Source of the DNA: Ischnura elegans
Lineage: Eukaryota; Arthropoda; Insecta; Odonata; Coenagrionidae
Direction of reading: 5' to 3'
DNA: 64,000 nucleotides
Assembly (NCBI RefSeq): GCF_921293095.1
Contig: NC_060259.1
Location: 24,497,812-24,561,811 of the forward strand
Shown here: in pieces, positions 11,000 through 25,000 of the stretch
Layout: each line of letters opens with the position of its first letter
How positions within the stretch are numbered: position 1 is the stretch's first letter
Notes under the pieces: generated by a model
The model's input: the letters and a program-made list of their open reading frames with translations, nothing else
Told to the model about the DNA's origin: nothing
Database searches by the model: none
Position numbers and translations under genes: made by a program

Positions 11000-13063
11000 C
11001 AATTTACTTAGATTTTATTCAGTAACATTGCCAAGTACACACATTTGTTACAAATAAGCATGCAAATCAACATGATTGCAGAGAAATTTCCATTTTTGCA
11101 CTTTTTTACTCTTGCAGCACCATAATGGATGACCAAGAAAACCATTATTCAATAGCTACAGATGCTATTATCAAATTTTATGCAAAAAATGCAAATTTTC
11201 ACTGATTTCATGGATGGTGCACACTTTAATTGAGGTATACTTGAAGGAAAATTAAAATTATCGGTTCAAGGCAATACAAAATATTAATTTGATTTGGAAC
11301 AACTTGACTTTTATGACAATTCATCCACATTTAGAATTCTTCCAAATTGGGAAGTATATGCCGGCATGTTCGGGTGAAACAGTATGAAGTCGCATAAAAA
11401 AAGATGTCATAACTGAATTAATTCTCCCGATCCCTGGCAATGTTGTGTAATAGATAGTGACAGCATACAGCAGTATTTAATGCCTAATTTGCATAACATT
11501 TTTGATGAGACATGTAAAGTGCATATCACTATATACAGAGCTCAAAGCTAACAAGCAAGCAACAATTCTAAACTTGGAGTAATTCCACTAACAAGTATTA
11601 CACTCTGTGCAACATTGAGAAACCAAGGTCCATTAAATATAAAGCTATGCTTCATTGACAGAAAAATAATATCAATTTCATTAATTTATCAATATAAGGG
11701 CAAAAAATGAATTTCTCAAAATTTCTCACTTTTACCGACTTCAACCATTAAAATATATATTCTTCATGACAATTTGGTCAATTTGATGGCATAATAAGTT
11801 ACGTACAAAATTACATTTGAGCATAGCACAAAAAAAATAAATAAAAATATGGTGTAAACATACCTTCGAGCTCTGAATATGTACACACAACACATTAATT
11901 TCTTACAACCAATGCACAACATAGTGAAAAGCCACTCAACAACATCATCCATAATAACATAAATAAATAACTGGTAACAGTGCATTAACATGGCCTATAA
12001 ATAAAGCAACATTTTGATGCCCAACTATCTCCCTTCGATGATGCACAGTGACTTGCCACAGCTGGAATGAACAGATGTTTAATTTGAATGCAGAGCATCA
12101 TTTTCTATCAATAAAAAATGGATATTTCAATACTCATCGATGTCTTATAAGTTTTATAATTTCCTTAAAAAGTAAATTGGCAAAAAAAATAATTCAGCAC
12201 AATAATAAAAATGCAGTAAATAATATTCATGAGTTACTTACAGGAGAACTTAAAGGTACAAAATTAAATCATTGCATACACCAAATTCCTATACTTATAA
12301 TTTCCAGCCTCGCAGTACCATACACCATTTACATATGACATACAAGCAACAACATCTTTTATTAAGTCGTACAACAATGTTGACAACAAGGAATGACTCT
12401 ACCCCACAATGGATATTTTTATAGAAACATCTTGAGTATTAAAATTAAATAACCATTTATGCACTCACACACGACTATTCATGTAATAACATTACCAATG
12501 ACAGCCATATTTTGGACATCTTCAATCAATAAATAAATATGAACACTTAAAAAATGTATTTTAAGTAAAAAAAACTCTTAATTTCCTTTGTATAAAAAAG
12601 GGAAAATAATACTGAGCATAAAATACTGAGTTCCACATTCACAGAAAAACAAAATGAATGGAGACTGTAAACGGTGTAAAAGTATTTTCATTAATAAAAA
12701 AGACAGTAGATCAAATAAATAAATATAAAAATAAAAAATAGGAACATGAAGATTTCAGGACAAAATATGACAACCATGCTCCCATTTCCTGTTCACAGAC
12801 CTTTGAAATAAAAAAAAAATTCAACAATATTTTAAAAAATTTGCATGGCACTACTCATTGTGCAGTATAACAATTCACTTGTAACTTCCAGGTGTCTCTA
12901 ATACAAAGAGATTAAGCTACACAGAAAATTTATAATCATATGTCTAGGAATCTCCATACAATTTCTCTACACATCAGTTTGACCTTAACTTAGGCATTAT
13001 TCACATGTTAATGACTACAAGCACATTGAAATGACTCAATTGTCCATTCAATTCCAATTTTCT
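11000..13063 (-). other. Probable long 3'UTR of the CAP-Gly gene
   Basis: This AT-rich, repeat-poor stretch lies downstream (minus strand) of the proposed terminal exon at 13064-13121 and ends at an AATAAA signal at 11014-11019. The absence of transposon ends across 2 kb, in a window otherwise full of them, fits a transcribed UTR. The assignment depends on the tentative last exon. Confidence 0.4.
11014..11019 (-). terminator. Candidate polyadenylation signal of the CAP-Gly gene
   Basis: The minus strand reads AATAAA here (TTTATT on the plus strand). It is a plausible end for the transcript whose coding exons run from 33732 downwards, but the hexamer is common in AT-rich DNA. Confidence 0.35.
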
Positions 13064-16000
13064 TCATTGATGAGAGGCTTTTCTCCTTAAGTTGCCATGT
13101 CTCTCAGCTAAAATCCTTTTGCTGCAGAATTGAAATTCCAAACTACATTGGGCCAACTTCATGGTAACCAATCCCATTCAAAACACTTACTATACATCAA
13201 CTGCTACCATTCTTAACCATGATTAAATAAGAGAAGCATTCTCTTCATAAGTCACCAGACTGAGCACAGAAGAGCTTTACTCTCAATTGCTACAAAATTT
13301 CCTTACGAGTAACCAAATTTAGCAACCACAGAACTTAAAGTCATCTAACCAAATCAACCTGCTGCAATAAATATGCTTACATGAGGCATTAAGGAAACCA
13401 CCTTTGCCCACAAATAGGATGAACTCATAAAGGTCAACATTACTAACAATTACAACTGCTAGCAGCTTCTACAGACTAGAGCTAGCTCTTCATCCATTTA
13501 AATGATGAGCACGCTTTGCATGTGAAAATTCACAATTTAAATCCAACAAACAGTAATTGACTATGACAGCAAGAATATTTGTAAAACTTTCCCATCAAAC
13601 TTATCCGATTCTATAAATTTTACAAGGCCACATTAGTTCACTTTGTAAATCACTGCCATCCTTATAACATGCATAAAAATCAATAATATATAACATGAAT
13701 ATCAAGCCTTACTGGAGTATATACTTCCTCAACATCTTGAGAAATCAGAATAGGATGTTTAGCAAACAGCAAAATTATAATAAAATCAAATAGATATAAA
13801 AAATTTCATAGAAATTACAACCATGTTAACACATGGATAAATATTTTACTAAATTGATGTAAGGACATAAAGAGGTAGTTATCAGGAGCAGAATGAACAG
13901 AGTACCATAAATGTCTCAATAGAAGCCCTCCATTTTAACTCAAATAGGTACGTACTGTATTTAAAAAGTGAAGGGGAAGGAAAGTGGCCATTTTAGGACA
14001 TAACCAAACCCATACAGCATGGTCATTGTGTACAACTGTCAGCACACTACAGTGCAACCTCGATATAACGACACCCCACGGTGCACTAATAAACACTCGC
14101 TATAGCGAATTGTCGCTTTACCGGAGGTGGAGCAAATAATAGCCAATATACCTGTTGCGAACAGATATACAGGAACAGGAGTGGTGCGGTGACAGATAAA
14201 CATTATCCGATAAACGTAAGCATAAATCCAGACGAAAGGCGATGTTTTTTTTGCATCACTTAATTTCCTTACTCAAATAACGACTAACTATTCAAACAAT
14301 TTATAAGCGCCGCACTGAATAAAAATCATGCAAAGCATTGTTTCGTCAATCATTATATTTATCGAACGACAGTTTACCACATAAATTTGAGACTGAGCAC
14401 TCCATTAACTTCATTTCTAACAGATCGCTAGCAGTTACAGAGGTTAAGAAGTCTTGATGAAAGACTTCCGGCGGTGAAACCCTCGCTATGGCGAGAGCCA
14501 ACACCGAAAGGGTCTCGTAAAAACGAATTTTTTAACACGCTTATTATAGGGTCAATTGACGGTGCATCGGCTATCTCTCGTAATAACGGGGGTGTCGCTA
14601 TAGCCCGTACTCGCTTTAACGAGGTTCCACTGTACTCAGTTTTCACAATTATTTAACCTAAACATAAATAAAAAATAAAATAAGAAAATTCACTAATACA
14701 TTACAGGTAATATATATTTATGGCATAAGGGAAATCATGGAATAGAACAAGATATTATTCCTTGCATATTCCATGCTCATGATTTTTTGCGAAAGTAATA
14801 GAAATCCCAGCTAGCACAAACCATAACTAATTTTCTGACCCAATTCGAATGGAAAAAAATGGAAGTTTGTAGTAGGTTGACATAGTGCTTGTGTAAGACA
14901 TAGGTGAGAACATGGACAGAAATGCAGTTAGTTTCTCCTCATAATTAGGTGAGCTGCTTACATACATATGTGACACTGGCAGAAGAACAACATACTTTGC
15001 CACAGCGGTCATAGTCTAGCCTGTCACCTATTCAACTATCAGCTTACTGATGAAACTAATCAACTCCTAAGAACAGCAAAATTGCTTCAAACAGATTTTT
15101 CTATAAGTTAAAAAAATGTAATTGTTTTGAAAAGCAACAAATTTAATTAATGAGTACACTAAAAGATTCTTTAACAGGAGGAAAATTAATGAAACAATAG
15201 CTTATTTCTAGGAATGGTCAGATTAGATGCATTGAATCTAAATATCTGTGCATATTACCTCTCATCGAATAAACCATATATGTCTGAATATAGTCCCCCC
15301 CTTTTTTTCCAAAAACGCTCGTGGTAAAAGTAAAGGGGGACAATATTCAAACGCATTTTTTTTACTTTTCCCGAAAATGAAGCCTCAAAATTATGGGGGG
15401 GGGGGACTATATTCAGAGGGGGACTATATTAGGAGAAATACGGTATCGGAACCAAAGTCACGGAAGACATCAAATCTGGATGAGAAATTTGAAATGAAAG
15501 CTTCAGTAAATGCAATGCCCTGCTAGAGAGGAAAAGAGTTCTGCTTCTCTCTTTGTATGTGCCAATACACAGCAATGCTTTTCTTTTAAAGCTCTAGCAG
15601 CTCTCTATGTTAACAGAATTTCAGTAGCGGAAAATTTTAAGGCAAAACATGACAGGTACATTGCGTGAAACTTCCCAAGAGACTGAACAACCTTAGGGGG
15701 AGGCTCAGTGCCATAGGATATTAACCACTACTACAGTAACTATGTATGTCGCAGATTTTACAAAACCACTAACTCCCCCCCTTCGGCCTTCCATCAGCCC
15801 TCGGCCCACGCCTCTGACACTTTTTTTTCCTCTCTGAGAGTGAACAGACCATGAATAATTACCGTTGAAGGAAAATATCAAGTTACCTGAGAGCAAAGGA
15901 AATGTTACTCCCCCCTCCCTGTCTCACCGACTGATCTTTTTCAGTCTACCTGCTTCAAATTCACCTCATTTCTACTGGCAACTGGTACGTGAGTCCCCTA

Positions 16001-19000
16001 TTCGACCAAAAGGTCTCTAACGATAGCTTTCGGCAAATGGATGATATAAATGAGATTCAAAAAAGAATGAGACCAAACACGACGCACATCTGACAGTATT
16101 TAAGTTTCTTACGCTCTAATTTATAGACACAAAGCTTTCTAGTTACAACAAGGCTGTACTTATACTCAAAACTGTCCAAACAGCACAATTTTCAAAGAAA
16201 CAAGCATTGCATGACTACACACAGACATCAGACAAGATAGACTGGAGACTCAAACTGCGCATATCATGTCGCTCGCCTAGCTTCACCTTGAAGCCTACGC
16301 CATCACAAAATTGCAATATCGGACGTGTTGGTCCCCTGGCTCCCTCATTAGTAGCCTTGTCGCTTAAAGACAGAGGGAGCACGTTCCTTCCCCTCCACTT
16401 GTCCTTTACCCACTTCTGCTGCCCAACCCCCAGCTGAGCAATCAACTCATTCTGTTAAAGCTCACAACAGTTGACATCTACATCAATCTTAATTGTGTTG
16501 CAGGTCACTCAGTTGCAATTTAATTTAATGATAAACTATACTTATATAAATGTCTTTCATAGTGTGGAAACATTTTTTATTTGGATAGGGAGAACTCGAT
16601 ATATGCCATGTGTGTGCACTGTGGCGTGAAACTATTTCGAGGAAATGCAAAATCCACCTTTCCATAACTGAAGCATCTGCAACTGAAACACAAGTCAGCA
16701 TGCGATGAGAAAGAGACAAAATTTGGGGGAAACGTGTGTGAGGAAAATTTTAAAATATTAAAATGTGTATGTCAATCACAATAGCATTCCTTAAATTGTA
16801 TGTACCCTGAAGAAACTTGAATTATGTATCACTTCATTTTATAATAGGCAATTAAAAAAGCATTTGGATCCGAAAATATCCTAAGATTCGACTCCTGAAA
16901 TCAAGATTTCGATCCAGATCTGAATCTGAAAAAACTCCTGGATCCATCCATCCCTACTTATTTCATTCAATGCCAATGAATGCAATCAATATCATGAGTT
17001 GTCGCATTAACTCAATGATATAACTGATGGCAAAGCTTTCTCCCCTACACAATAACAGCATAAATATTTTATAATTCTGCAAAAAATCCAGAGAGGAAAA
17101 AGCATTCGCCTTGACCGGGATGCTTTTTCCTCTGTGGATTTTTCGCACCATTGGTGCATTGCGGGTGACTCCGTAAAAGTTATCACCATGGCTAGTCCGC
17201 CAAAATGTCATCATTCATGATCAAAAAACATAGGAAAGAACTCAGAAGACTGGCTTCTCCCAAGCTAGCCCATGGAAGCCTATATTTCAACCTTAAGGAA
17301 AGCTTAGGTACAGTACACTAATAAGAGGCTCTCAAGAAGAAAATTACATACAATTCCATACATAATGAGACTCTGTAAACAAGATTGATTTGAAATGGTA
17401 AATTTAGAAGGAAAGGGATAATTTTATTTTCTTATTTATCTTTAGCTGAGTTTCACCTGCTTATAAAGAATGTCCTCATTATCTGTAATGCCTTCCATTC
17501 ATTATTGCCATGGCTCTAGATAGTAGGTATGAGCTAAAGTGATGGGAAAAATTGTATCATAACAATAGTCCATCAGTGTCAGATACTTTCATGGGGCTAC
17601 CCTTCCACTGAATTTTAGGCTTCCATTAGAGGTAAGTGTTGAAAGTAACAATTTGAGGATGGCAGCATCTGGGCATAATTGTAGTTAAGTGTGCCACATT
17701 CCATGCTAATAGTCGCTAATAAGCTCATTGCTCACCAGCAATGAGAAATTGAGTTCCAAAAATTAAGAAGATCAAAGCTATGATAAAATTTCAAGGATCT
17801 CTCCTAACACTGAGTACACTCTGGAAGATTTATGATCTTATTTCCAGCAGACTCAGCGTTAGTGCTGTGGTATAGTTATAGGTCCATCTCATAGTTATCA
17901 GTGTCATTGGCAGGGTGTCACCCAACTCTAGCATCAATACATGTGGCAGTTATGAATTTGAAATGAGATATTTTGGAAATATGTATTTTTGAAGGGCCCC
18001 TACACAAAGGCACAGTTTGCAAAAATCACTCCTTACCGTACTCATGTAGGTGCAGAATTTCATGCTTCTATGTCAGCCATCACTCTGAACCATAATATTG
18101 CTGATGCATGACATTAGTGAGCTACTCTTATAGTAAGCTGCTCCTCTGAACATTTGAATTTAATTTCACAATTTTGAGTGTGCTAGCTGGGATGCCTGTT
18201 GGAAGGCCATTGGCCTATTTTTTGGCACTCAAACCATGCAAAAAAAAGAAGATGGCTCATATCTTTGGATGGGAGGTATACTCAGACAAATATAGTAGTT
18301 CTTAATGGAGAAATATTCCGTAAAATTAATTTACCAAATAACCTTTCAGAAAATTTGTTTAAAAATTATAAAAATGCAAGCCCTACACACTTGGTGAGCA
18401 TTTTCTAGGCTCAGTACCTCATAAGCGTTAGAATCACAAGACCACTCATGCAAAGCTCTTAAAGTACTTCAGGCTACAGCTAAATTTTTCCTTGAACAAC
18501 CAAAATTTGGATTGAGATAAGTACAAATCATTCGCCTTCAACACAAATCACCCACTGAAGTGCTCCAGAAAAATCAACAATGAACAGAAATTAACTCCAT
18601 CCCCTGCGTGCCACATTTTTCAGTTTCAAAAACTGAATGGCGATATTTGAGCAGATACTATGTTTACAATAAATAAAATCACTTCAATAACATTTCCTAC
18701 ATAAAAATAACAATGATAGAAAAAATAATTATAGTCTGGAATGGATGTGTATATGACTTCAATAACAAAATATCCATTAAAAACAGCACAATCCCGAACA
18801 AAAGGGGAAAACATTGTGCAGAGAAATCACATATTAAAGCTAGTAATGGGAGAGTTTACTTTTTAGGTATTCCAGGCAATGATGACCTTCTTAAATGGTA
18901 CAAATACAGCTCTCTTGGGAGTACTGAAATTAAAAGAGAAGCATGGAATTAAGAATAACTTTCAATATTCTAAATGAATAAATGTGGAGAGGCAGAGGAA

Positions 19001-22000
19001 AAATATTCCCCTTCTGAGCCCAAAAACTACAGCTGTTGACTTCATGCTGAAGGAACATAAAAATTTGATGGCATATACAGTGGATGGATACACAAGTGCA
19101 ATGAAGTTGAGGGAGCCCAAAGTTTACTTCATGGGCCCCCACTTGTGAACTATGAGTTGAATTTCAAACCAAGTTCGCTGCAGTAATATTGTGGAATTAT
19201 TTTATAACCTCACACATTTCACAAGCCTTTCCTTTCAGTATGCCTTCATTAGAAGCAGGATTTTCAACTTGGCAAAAAGGCCCTCTCTTCTGGGGAACAG
19301 CTTTCACTTCATTAAAAACAGGACTTTGTCATAAGCAGGTTTGTTGTAAGTGGGCTCTATTGTATTACGTACCACCACATGAAATTTTTGATGGACACTT
19401 TGTTGCTGTTTGCCCAAATCCTTTCTAAATAAACAATCGCATACATTTTCTTGGCTTTGGGCCTGAAATACTTGTGGCTCATTTGTTTCCTATCACAAGA
19501 AAAGGCAGTACCTACATTTGGCAACATCTCTCACTTGGTACTCCCACTCCCCTATCAGTGAAACCCACTGACAGTATCTGAGTTTCATTCTTCCCCACTT
19601 ACATAAGCTCTGCCCCCTCACCCACTCATCATTTGAACCCATTTGACTACATACAATATGAGGCAACATACCCTAGAAAATTTAATTATGCTTACCAGTC
19701 AAAATATCTGATCCCATGAAAAGTTCCATCAGAGTCTCCAGTCTGGCAAGGAAGCTCAACTCCAACTATGTACTCTTCTTTATCAGCACCTCTTAAAATT
19801 CCTGAATATCGCACTCGCCCTACGACCACCCTTCCGTTACTTAGTATCACTTTGGCAAAGCATTCTGGTTTTAACTCCCTTGGCTCCTTGGGTAGAAAAG
19901 GCTGAGCAGATCGTGGAGGTTTTAATTCTAAAGCAAAACAGAGAAAGAACTGAGATTTAACTTCCAACTAAGATTGGTTACCTGAAAATATGTATTTCAT
20001 GCTTAGTTTGACTTTTAAGGCCAGGTTACCTCGTTCATTAACACGTACGAGTTAATGTACATTTGCATGAATGATTTTGGTGGACCGAAAAGGAACAAAA
20101 ACAAATGCATGAACCAAATTAGAACAGGCTTTATTTTCTGTTCTTGCATTCATGCATTTTGGGGTGGTTACAAGGTGAATTTTCCTGTTCATTCTTGCAT
20201 TCATGCATTGACTTGTACATGTTAATGAACCACACAGCCACATAAAATCAACAGCAAAGAAAAACATGTCTTTAACTATGACTAGAGCCTTGTGAAACTG
20301 CCTTAGCACCTGGTCACTATTGGTCACATTTATTGTTAGTCATTCCATATGCTGCCTTTTTGATTAAGAACAAAGTGGATAGCTCGCACATGAGAAAAAT
20401 CACTTTCGACCAAGTATGGCTATACTCAACAACAATGCCAAGGGCATGCATCCTTAAAAGGCCACCAAAAAATTACCACCTTGCTTTTTCAGCTGTGCAG
20501 GGCCCTAAATATATTTTACTACAGAAAACTTATCAGATACTTGGAGGAAGGGCCACAGCAGTATCTCCAAGTAACTTCACAGCATGAAACAGAAATATGA
20601 TGGTCTGTACAGCTATTGTGACCAATACATCATAATATTTTACCACAGAGAACTCAACCATATTGATATAGATATTTTGCAAAGCAGAATCACAAAGCCA
20701 GTCAAGCAGACACTCAGACAACTGTCGAGGGCCTTCATACTTGGTGGCTGATTGTGAAGTTGTGTTGAGTGAGGGTCAAGTACACCTAGACTCAGTTGAT
20801 TTGGGACTTGAATCCAGAATCATTTGATTCCATCTGCAGCCAAACAAAAGTAGACGAGTGTGGAAGCGTCTTGGATGGGCTCTCACTGTAACACACATGA
20901 TGTATGTGTAATGAAAAATTACACCTCAGGTAATATTAGATAAAAGGCCAAAAAACTTTTATTAAATAGAAATGTGTACTTAAATACCAGAACCCGCAAA
21001 CCTAGTACACCAGCCATACCTAAGCGCCTGATATGCAAATATTAAGTTGGACTTGCATACATACTTCCAGAAAATTGTGGCACATTTGTGCTTGAAAATT
21101 TTATGAAATAATAATCTGCATTGACTAAGGGATAACTGTAACCAAGCGGCTCATTTTAGCAGAAAATTTTTGCAGCAAATATATTACCTCGGACTGGGTC
21201 AGGATCTGAGTGGCGGCGAGTTTGACGTCTGCATCCAACTCTGGTCCAATCAGTGCCAGTCAAGATGGAATCGATTGATCGTCGTAAATATTCCTCAGCC
21301 TCATCAATTAATGAATCAGTGGAATCACCCCCACTTCCGCTGTAACCCCCTCTACCTCGACCTGCTCCCCATCCATAGCTTTCCTCTTCCTCCTCCGAGC
21401 CCCGAATGCTGTATTCATCACGAAGATCGGGCAAAGAATTGCCAGGTCTCGTATACGACCGCAACAAGGAAGAATCTGCTCCGAAAATAACAGAAACAAG
21501 ACATTATGCAGGACAAAATCATTTAACATTCCTTTACTTCATGATTCAAATAGCAGCTAAGTCTGAAAGACATACTTGAGCATGTTAAGTGGCCATACAT
21601 TTTGGTTTGGCTGGGACAGTCCCGGTTTAGATTGCTTTTGAGGGCCTCCCGAAGATTTCCAAAAATTCTCTACAATGTCTCAGTTCCGTACAAAAATTAT
21701 GGGAATTGTTTTTTGTACTGACAGTTTATAAAAGAAAGTTTAACAAAACATGGCTATGAGAGTGGAGAATTTAGTTTGTTAAAGAAGGAAAAAAATAAAA
21801 CAATAATAACAAAAATAATCTTAGTTTTGATTTTACAAACCCATTTCCATGGAGTGAGGTTTCTGGACTTCACTGAGGACTCTCCCTCCATTACTAAGAC
21901 GTCCCAGTCTAGGCCAAAACATTTGTGGCCACTCTATGACCACGCCTCAGCAAAAATATACATATTTTCATGCATTTCACAAAAGAATATATATTCAGAA

Positions 22001-25000
22001 TTTTTAAGGGATGCGGCTGAGAAGGGCTTTTTAATAGTCTCAACTTTTTCAAATTCAAGTGAGATAAAAGTCATTCTCAAATCTGGCTTCATTAAGATTT
22101 GAATATGATCGAAAAATGAGTCCGGAGCTTCTCTGGAGTTAGCTTGAGATCCCCATTGTGGTGGATCTTACAAGGCCTTGCGTTATTAAGCGACTTAGAA
22201 GAGTAATATTTTTTCCCTTACATATTTATTGTGAGATGATTCCACGATATCATGCGACAAAATTTAGAGAAACCTTATAATCCTAGGCCAATAAGCTAGA
22301 AGTAACCGGAGCCTAGGTCTTAGCATAGGGCCTATAATAATAATAATGATAATATGTTTTATTTGCCCAAAAGACCAAGGTACATTTGCACAGGTATAAG
22401 GCACGTCCATCAAAAACATAAGTTACTTCACAAGCATAAAATCAGTGTGCATATATATCACATATAATAATCACTCATAACAAAGATAGGGAAAAAAAAT
22501 CACATTGTATAACATTCCATCAGGCCCTTAACTCATGTAAATATTCCTCCAAAGAGTAATATGAACCTGAAAGAAGGAACCTTTTTAATTGTATTTTAAA
22601 AGCATTAAATTTTTAAATATTTTTTACATCAGCAGGGAGTTTATTATAAAGTCGTACCCCCATTTCCCTCGGGCCCAGTTTGTTTAAGTTTGTCCTTGTA
22701 GTAGTGTAATGTATGTTATGCTTGCATCTTGTGTGATGGGAGTGGTGGTCACTATTAAGGGGAAAGCTTATGATATTAGATTTGATGTACAACACAGTAA
22801 TCATAATATAAATGCAAGGCAGTGTCCTATTAAAAGACAACACACAAAATTTGCAGACATGAATTTAGGCAACACTAGAAAATGCCCTATTAAAAAAAAC
22901 ATATCTACAAATTAATTTTAGCCTCAATATCAAGATAGCGTAAATTGATTTCCATGATCAAAATTCTCATTTAATCAAGGATATCTCTCTGTCCTTGGCA
23001 CCAACTACCATATGACTGATCTTTCAGGAGACAAACTGCGGATATCATTTTCCACAGTGCAGAATATATTATCAACCTACCTCCTCCACTACCCCTACCT
23101 TCCCCTCTTTTGACATGGATTTTGACTCCCACCTTAAATTCAGAAGCTGCTTCATTTAGCTGCACTTGAAAGCAACACAGATAGAAGTATGTATTTTAAT
23201 TGAGTTTTCACCCAGTTTTTAACAAAAACTTTCTTAGATGTATACAAATTCACCTCATTTATATGTGTATACCTGATAATAATTTAGATAATGTTACAAA
23301 AACTTATACTTAAGATTTTGGTTTTTCTATGCAATTTCCAACATAAGTAAAATATGTAGAATAAAACTATTGTAAGAGACAGAAACAGCAGACTCAACTT
23401 CCGGTCCCACCCTTTTCATGCCCCCAACCCATCACCTACACACTCCATATTTTTCCCGAGTCATGCGTTTCTGTCACTGCGAAGAGTCGAGTCTCTTTAC
23501 GCTTGTCTTCCATCCTCCCGTGGGAAACTGTAGAGCGGGGTGAAAGAGAAAGACGATGGCTGAGGATGGAGAATGAGGAGGAGGGGAGGTCAGCGGAGGG
23601 GGGCCGTTGAACGATGAACGTCGCGGAGTCGGATATGTGGCGGCGAAGCATGTAAACGAGTAGAATAATAAAATCATCTCTCCGTAGCCTATGAGTTTCC
23701 TTTCAAAAATCCCTGCCAATTGATCGGCGACACCCCTTAGAGCATCGAGGGTCTTACACTATGATATAAAAAATGCATCCCTCAAGTAATTCATATCAAG
23801 AATTCGAATTCATTTAAGTATATCCAAGATAGGTGAAAAAAATCAAAACTTCACCGGCAACACCCAAGGTTGAGCTGACATTTTGGATCCACGTCCAGGG
23901 CTTGGCCATGCTCACCAGGACTATGCAACTGGCGATTAACTCAGTAATTTCCAATGAGGATGTTTCATACACTTAAGAACCTTTTCTTCATGCACTACTT
24001 CATACAAGAGGTTCACCAGAGGTGACCAGAACTGCAGAGCAAAAAAATAGTCTCTTCGATATTTAAGATTTTTTTCAAATTCATGCCCAATCTCGCTACA
24101 CTTAAAAAAATCCCTGCTCACAGAACCCATGAGACTTAACAAAATTAGGCCATTAGGGGTTTTCCAAACTTTTGCTGATGACTCTCAGTTAAGGAAAAAA
24201 AACCTTTAAAAATTAAGAAATGAAAAGGAAACTATTAATTAAGAACCAGGGCTGAGAACCAGGAGCTAGAACTGATATGTACTAGGAATTAAACCGGAAA
24301 CGACAAAGAAGTGGAACCAACCCATCCTTAGTATTCAACATTAATGCATTCATTAACTCCATTCAGTTACTGTGGCAGGACGGACATTTGAGGATGGATG
24401 TTTTCACAAACTTTCAAAACACTTCGACTAACAAAATGTAAGTGCAAGAGATTAAACATGGGCATTAACAAATAATGTTTTAAGATATGGACAATAACTA
24501 CACTTTTTATGATGTTTCATGGAGTTTAGGTCAATTGAAACCAAGTTATAGCCAACGTTTTGATTTATGTAAAATCATCCTCAGGGCTATGAAAGTCCCC
24601 TGAGGATGATTTTACATAAATCAAAACGTTGGCTATAACTTGGTTTCAATTGACCTAAACTCCATGAAACATCATAAAAAGTTAATTGAACAAGGTCAAG
24701 AATAGAAGAGGAAAAGTAGTAATAACTACACTAGCATATATTACCTTTGAAAGTCACTCTGTTCTTCTGCCTTTGGTGAATACCAGTTCCCTTTCTTTGG
24801 CAGAAAGTTCCAGAAAAGGAAGTTTGGGATATTGAGTATGGGATGGTCCCTTTGGCTTTGCCAGAGCCAGCGATGCCATCATAACCCCAGCCAGACATGC
24901 TCCCTCTTCCAGTATAGTATTGAGGAGGCCCACTCTGACGACGATTGCATTGATGATGGCTGTACGATGATGGCTGCGATTGGATTCCTGTGTTGTGGAA

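Noticed and set aside
16207-16445. Two 76-codon frames on opposite strands over the same bases
   Set aside because: They mirror each other, have no family resemblance, and lie inside an intron of the CAP-Gly gene.
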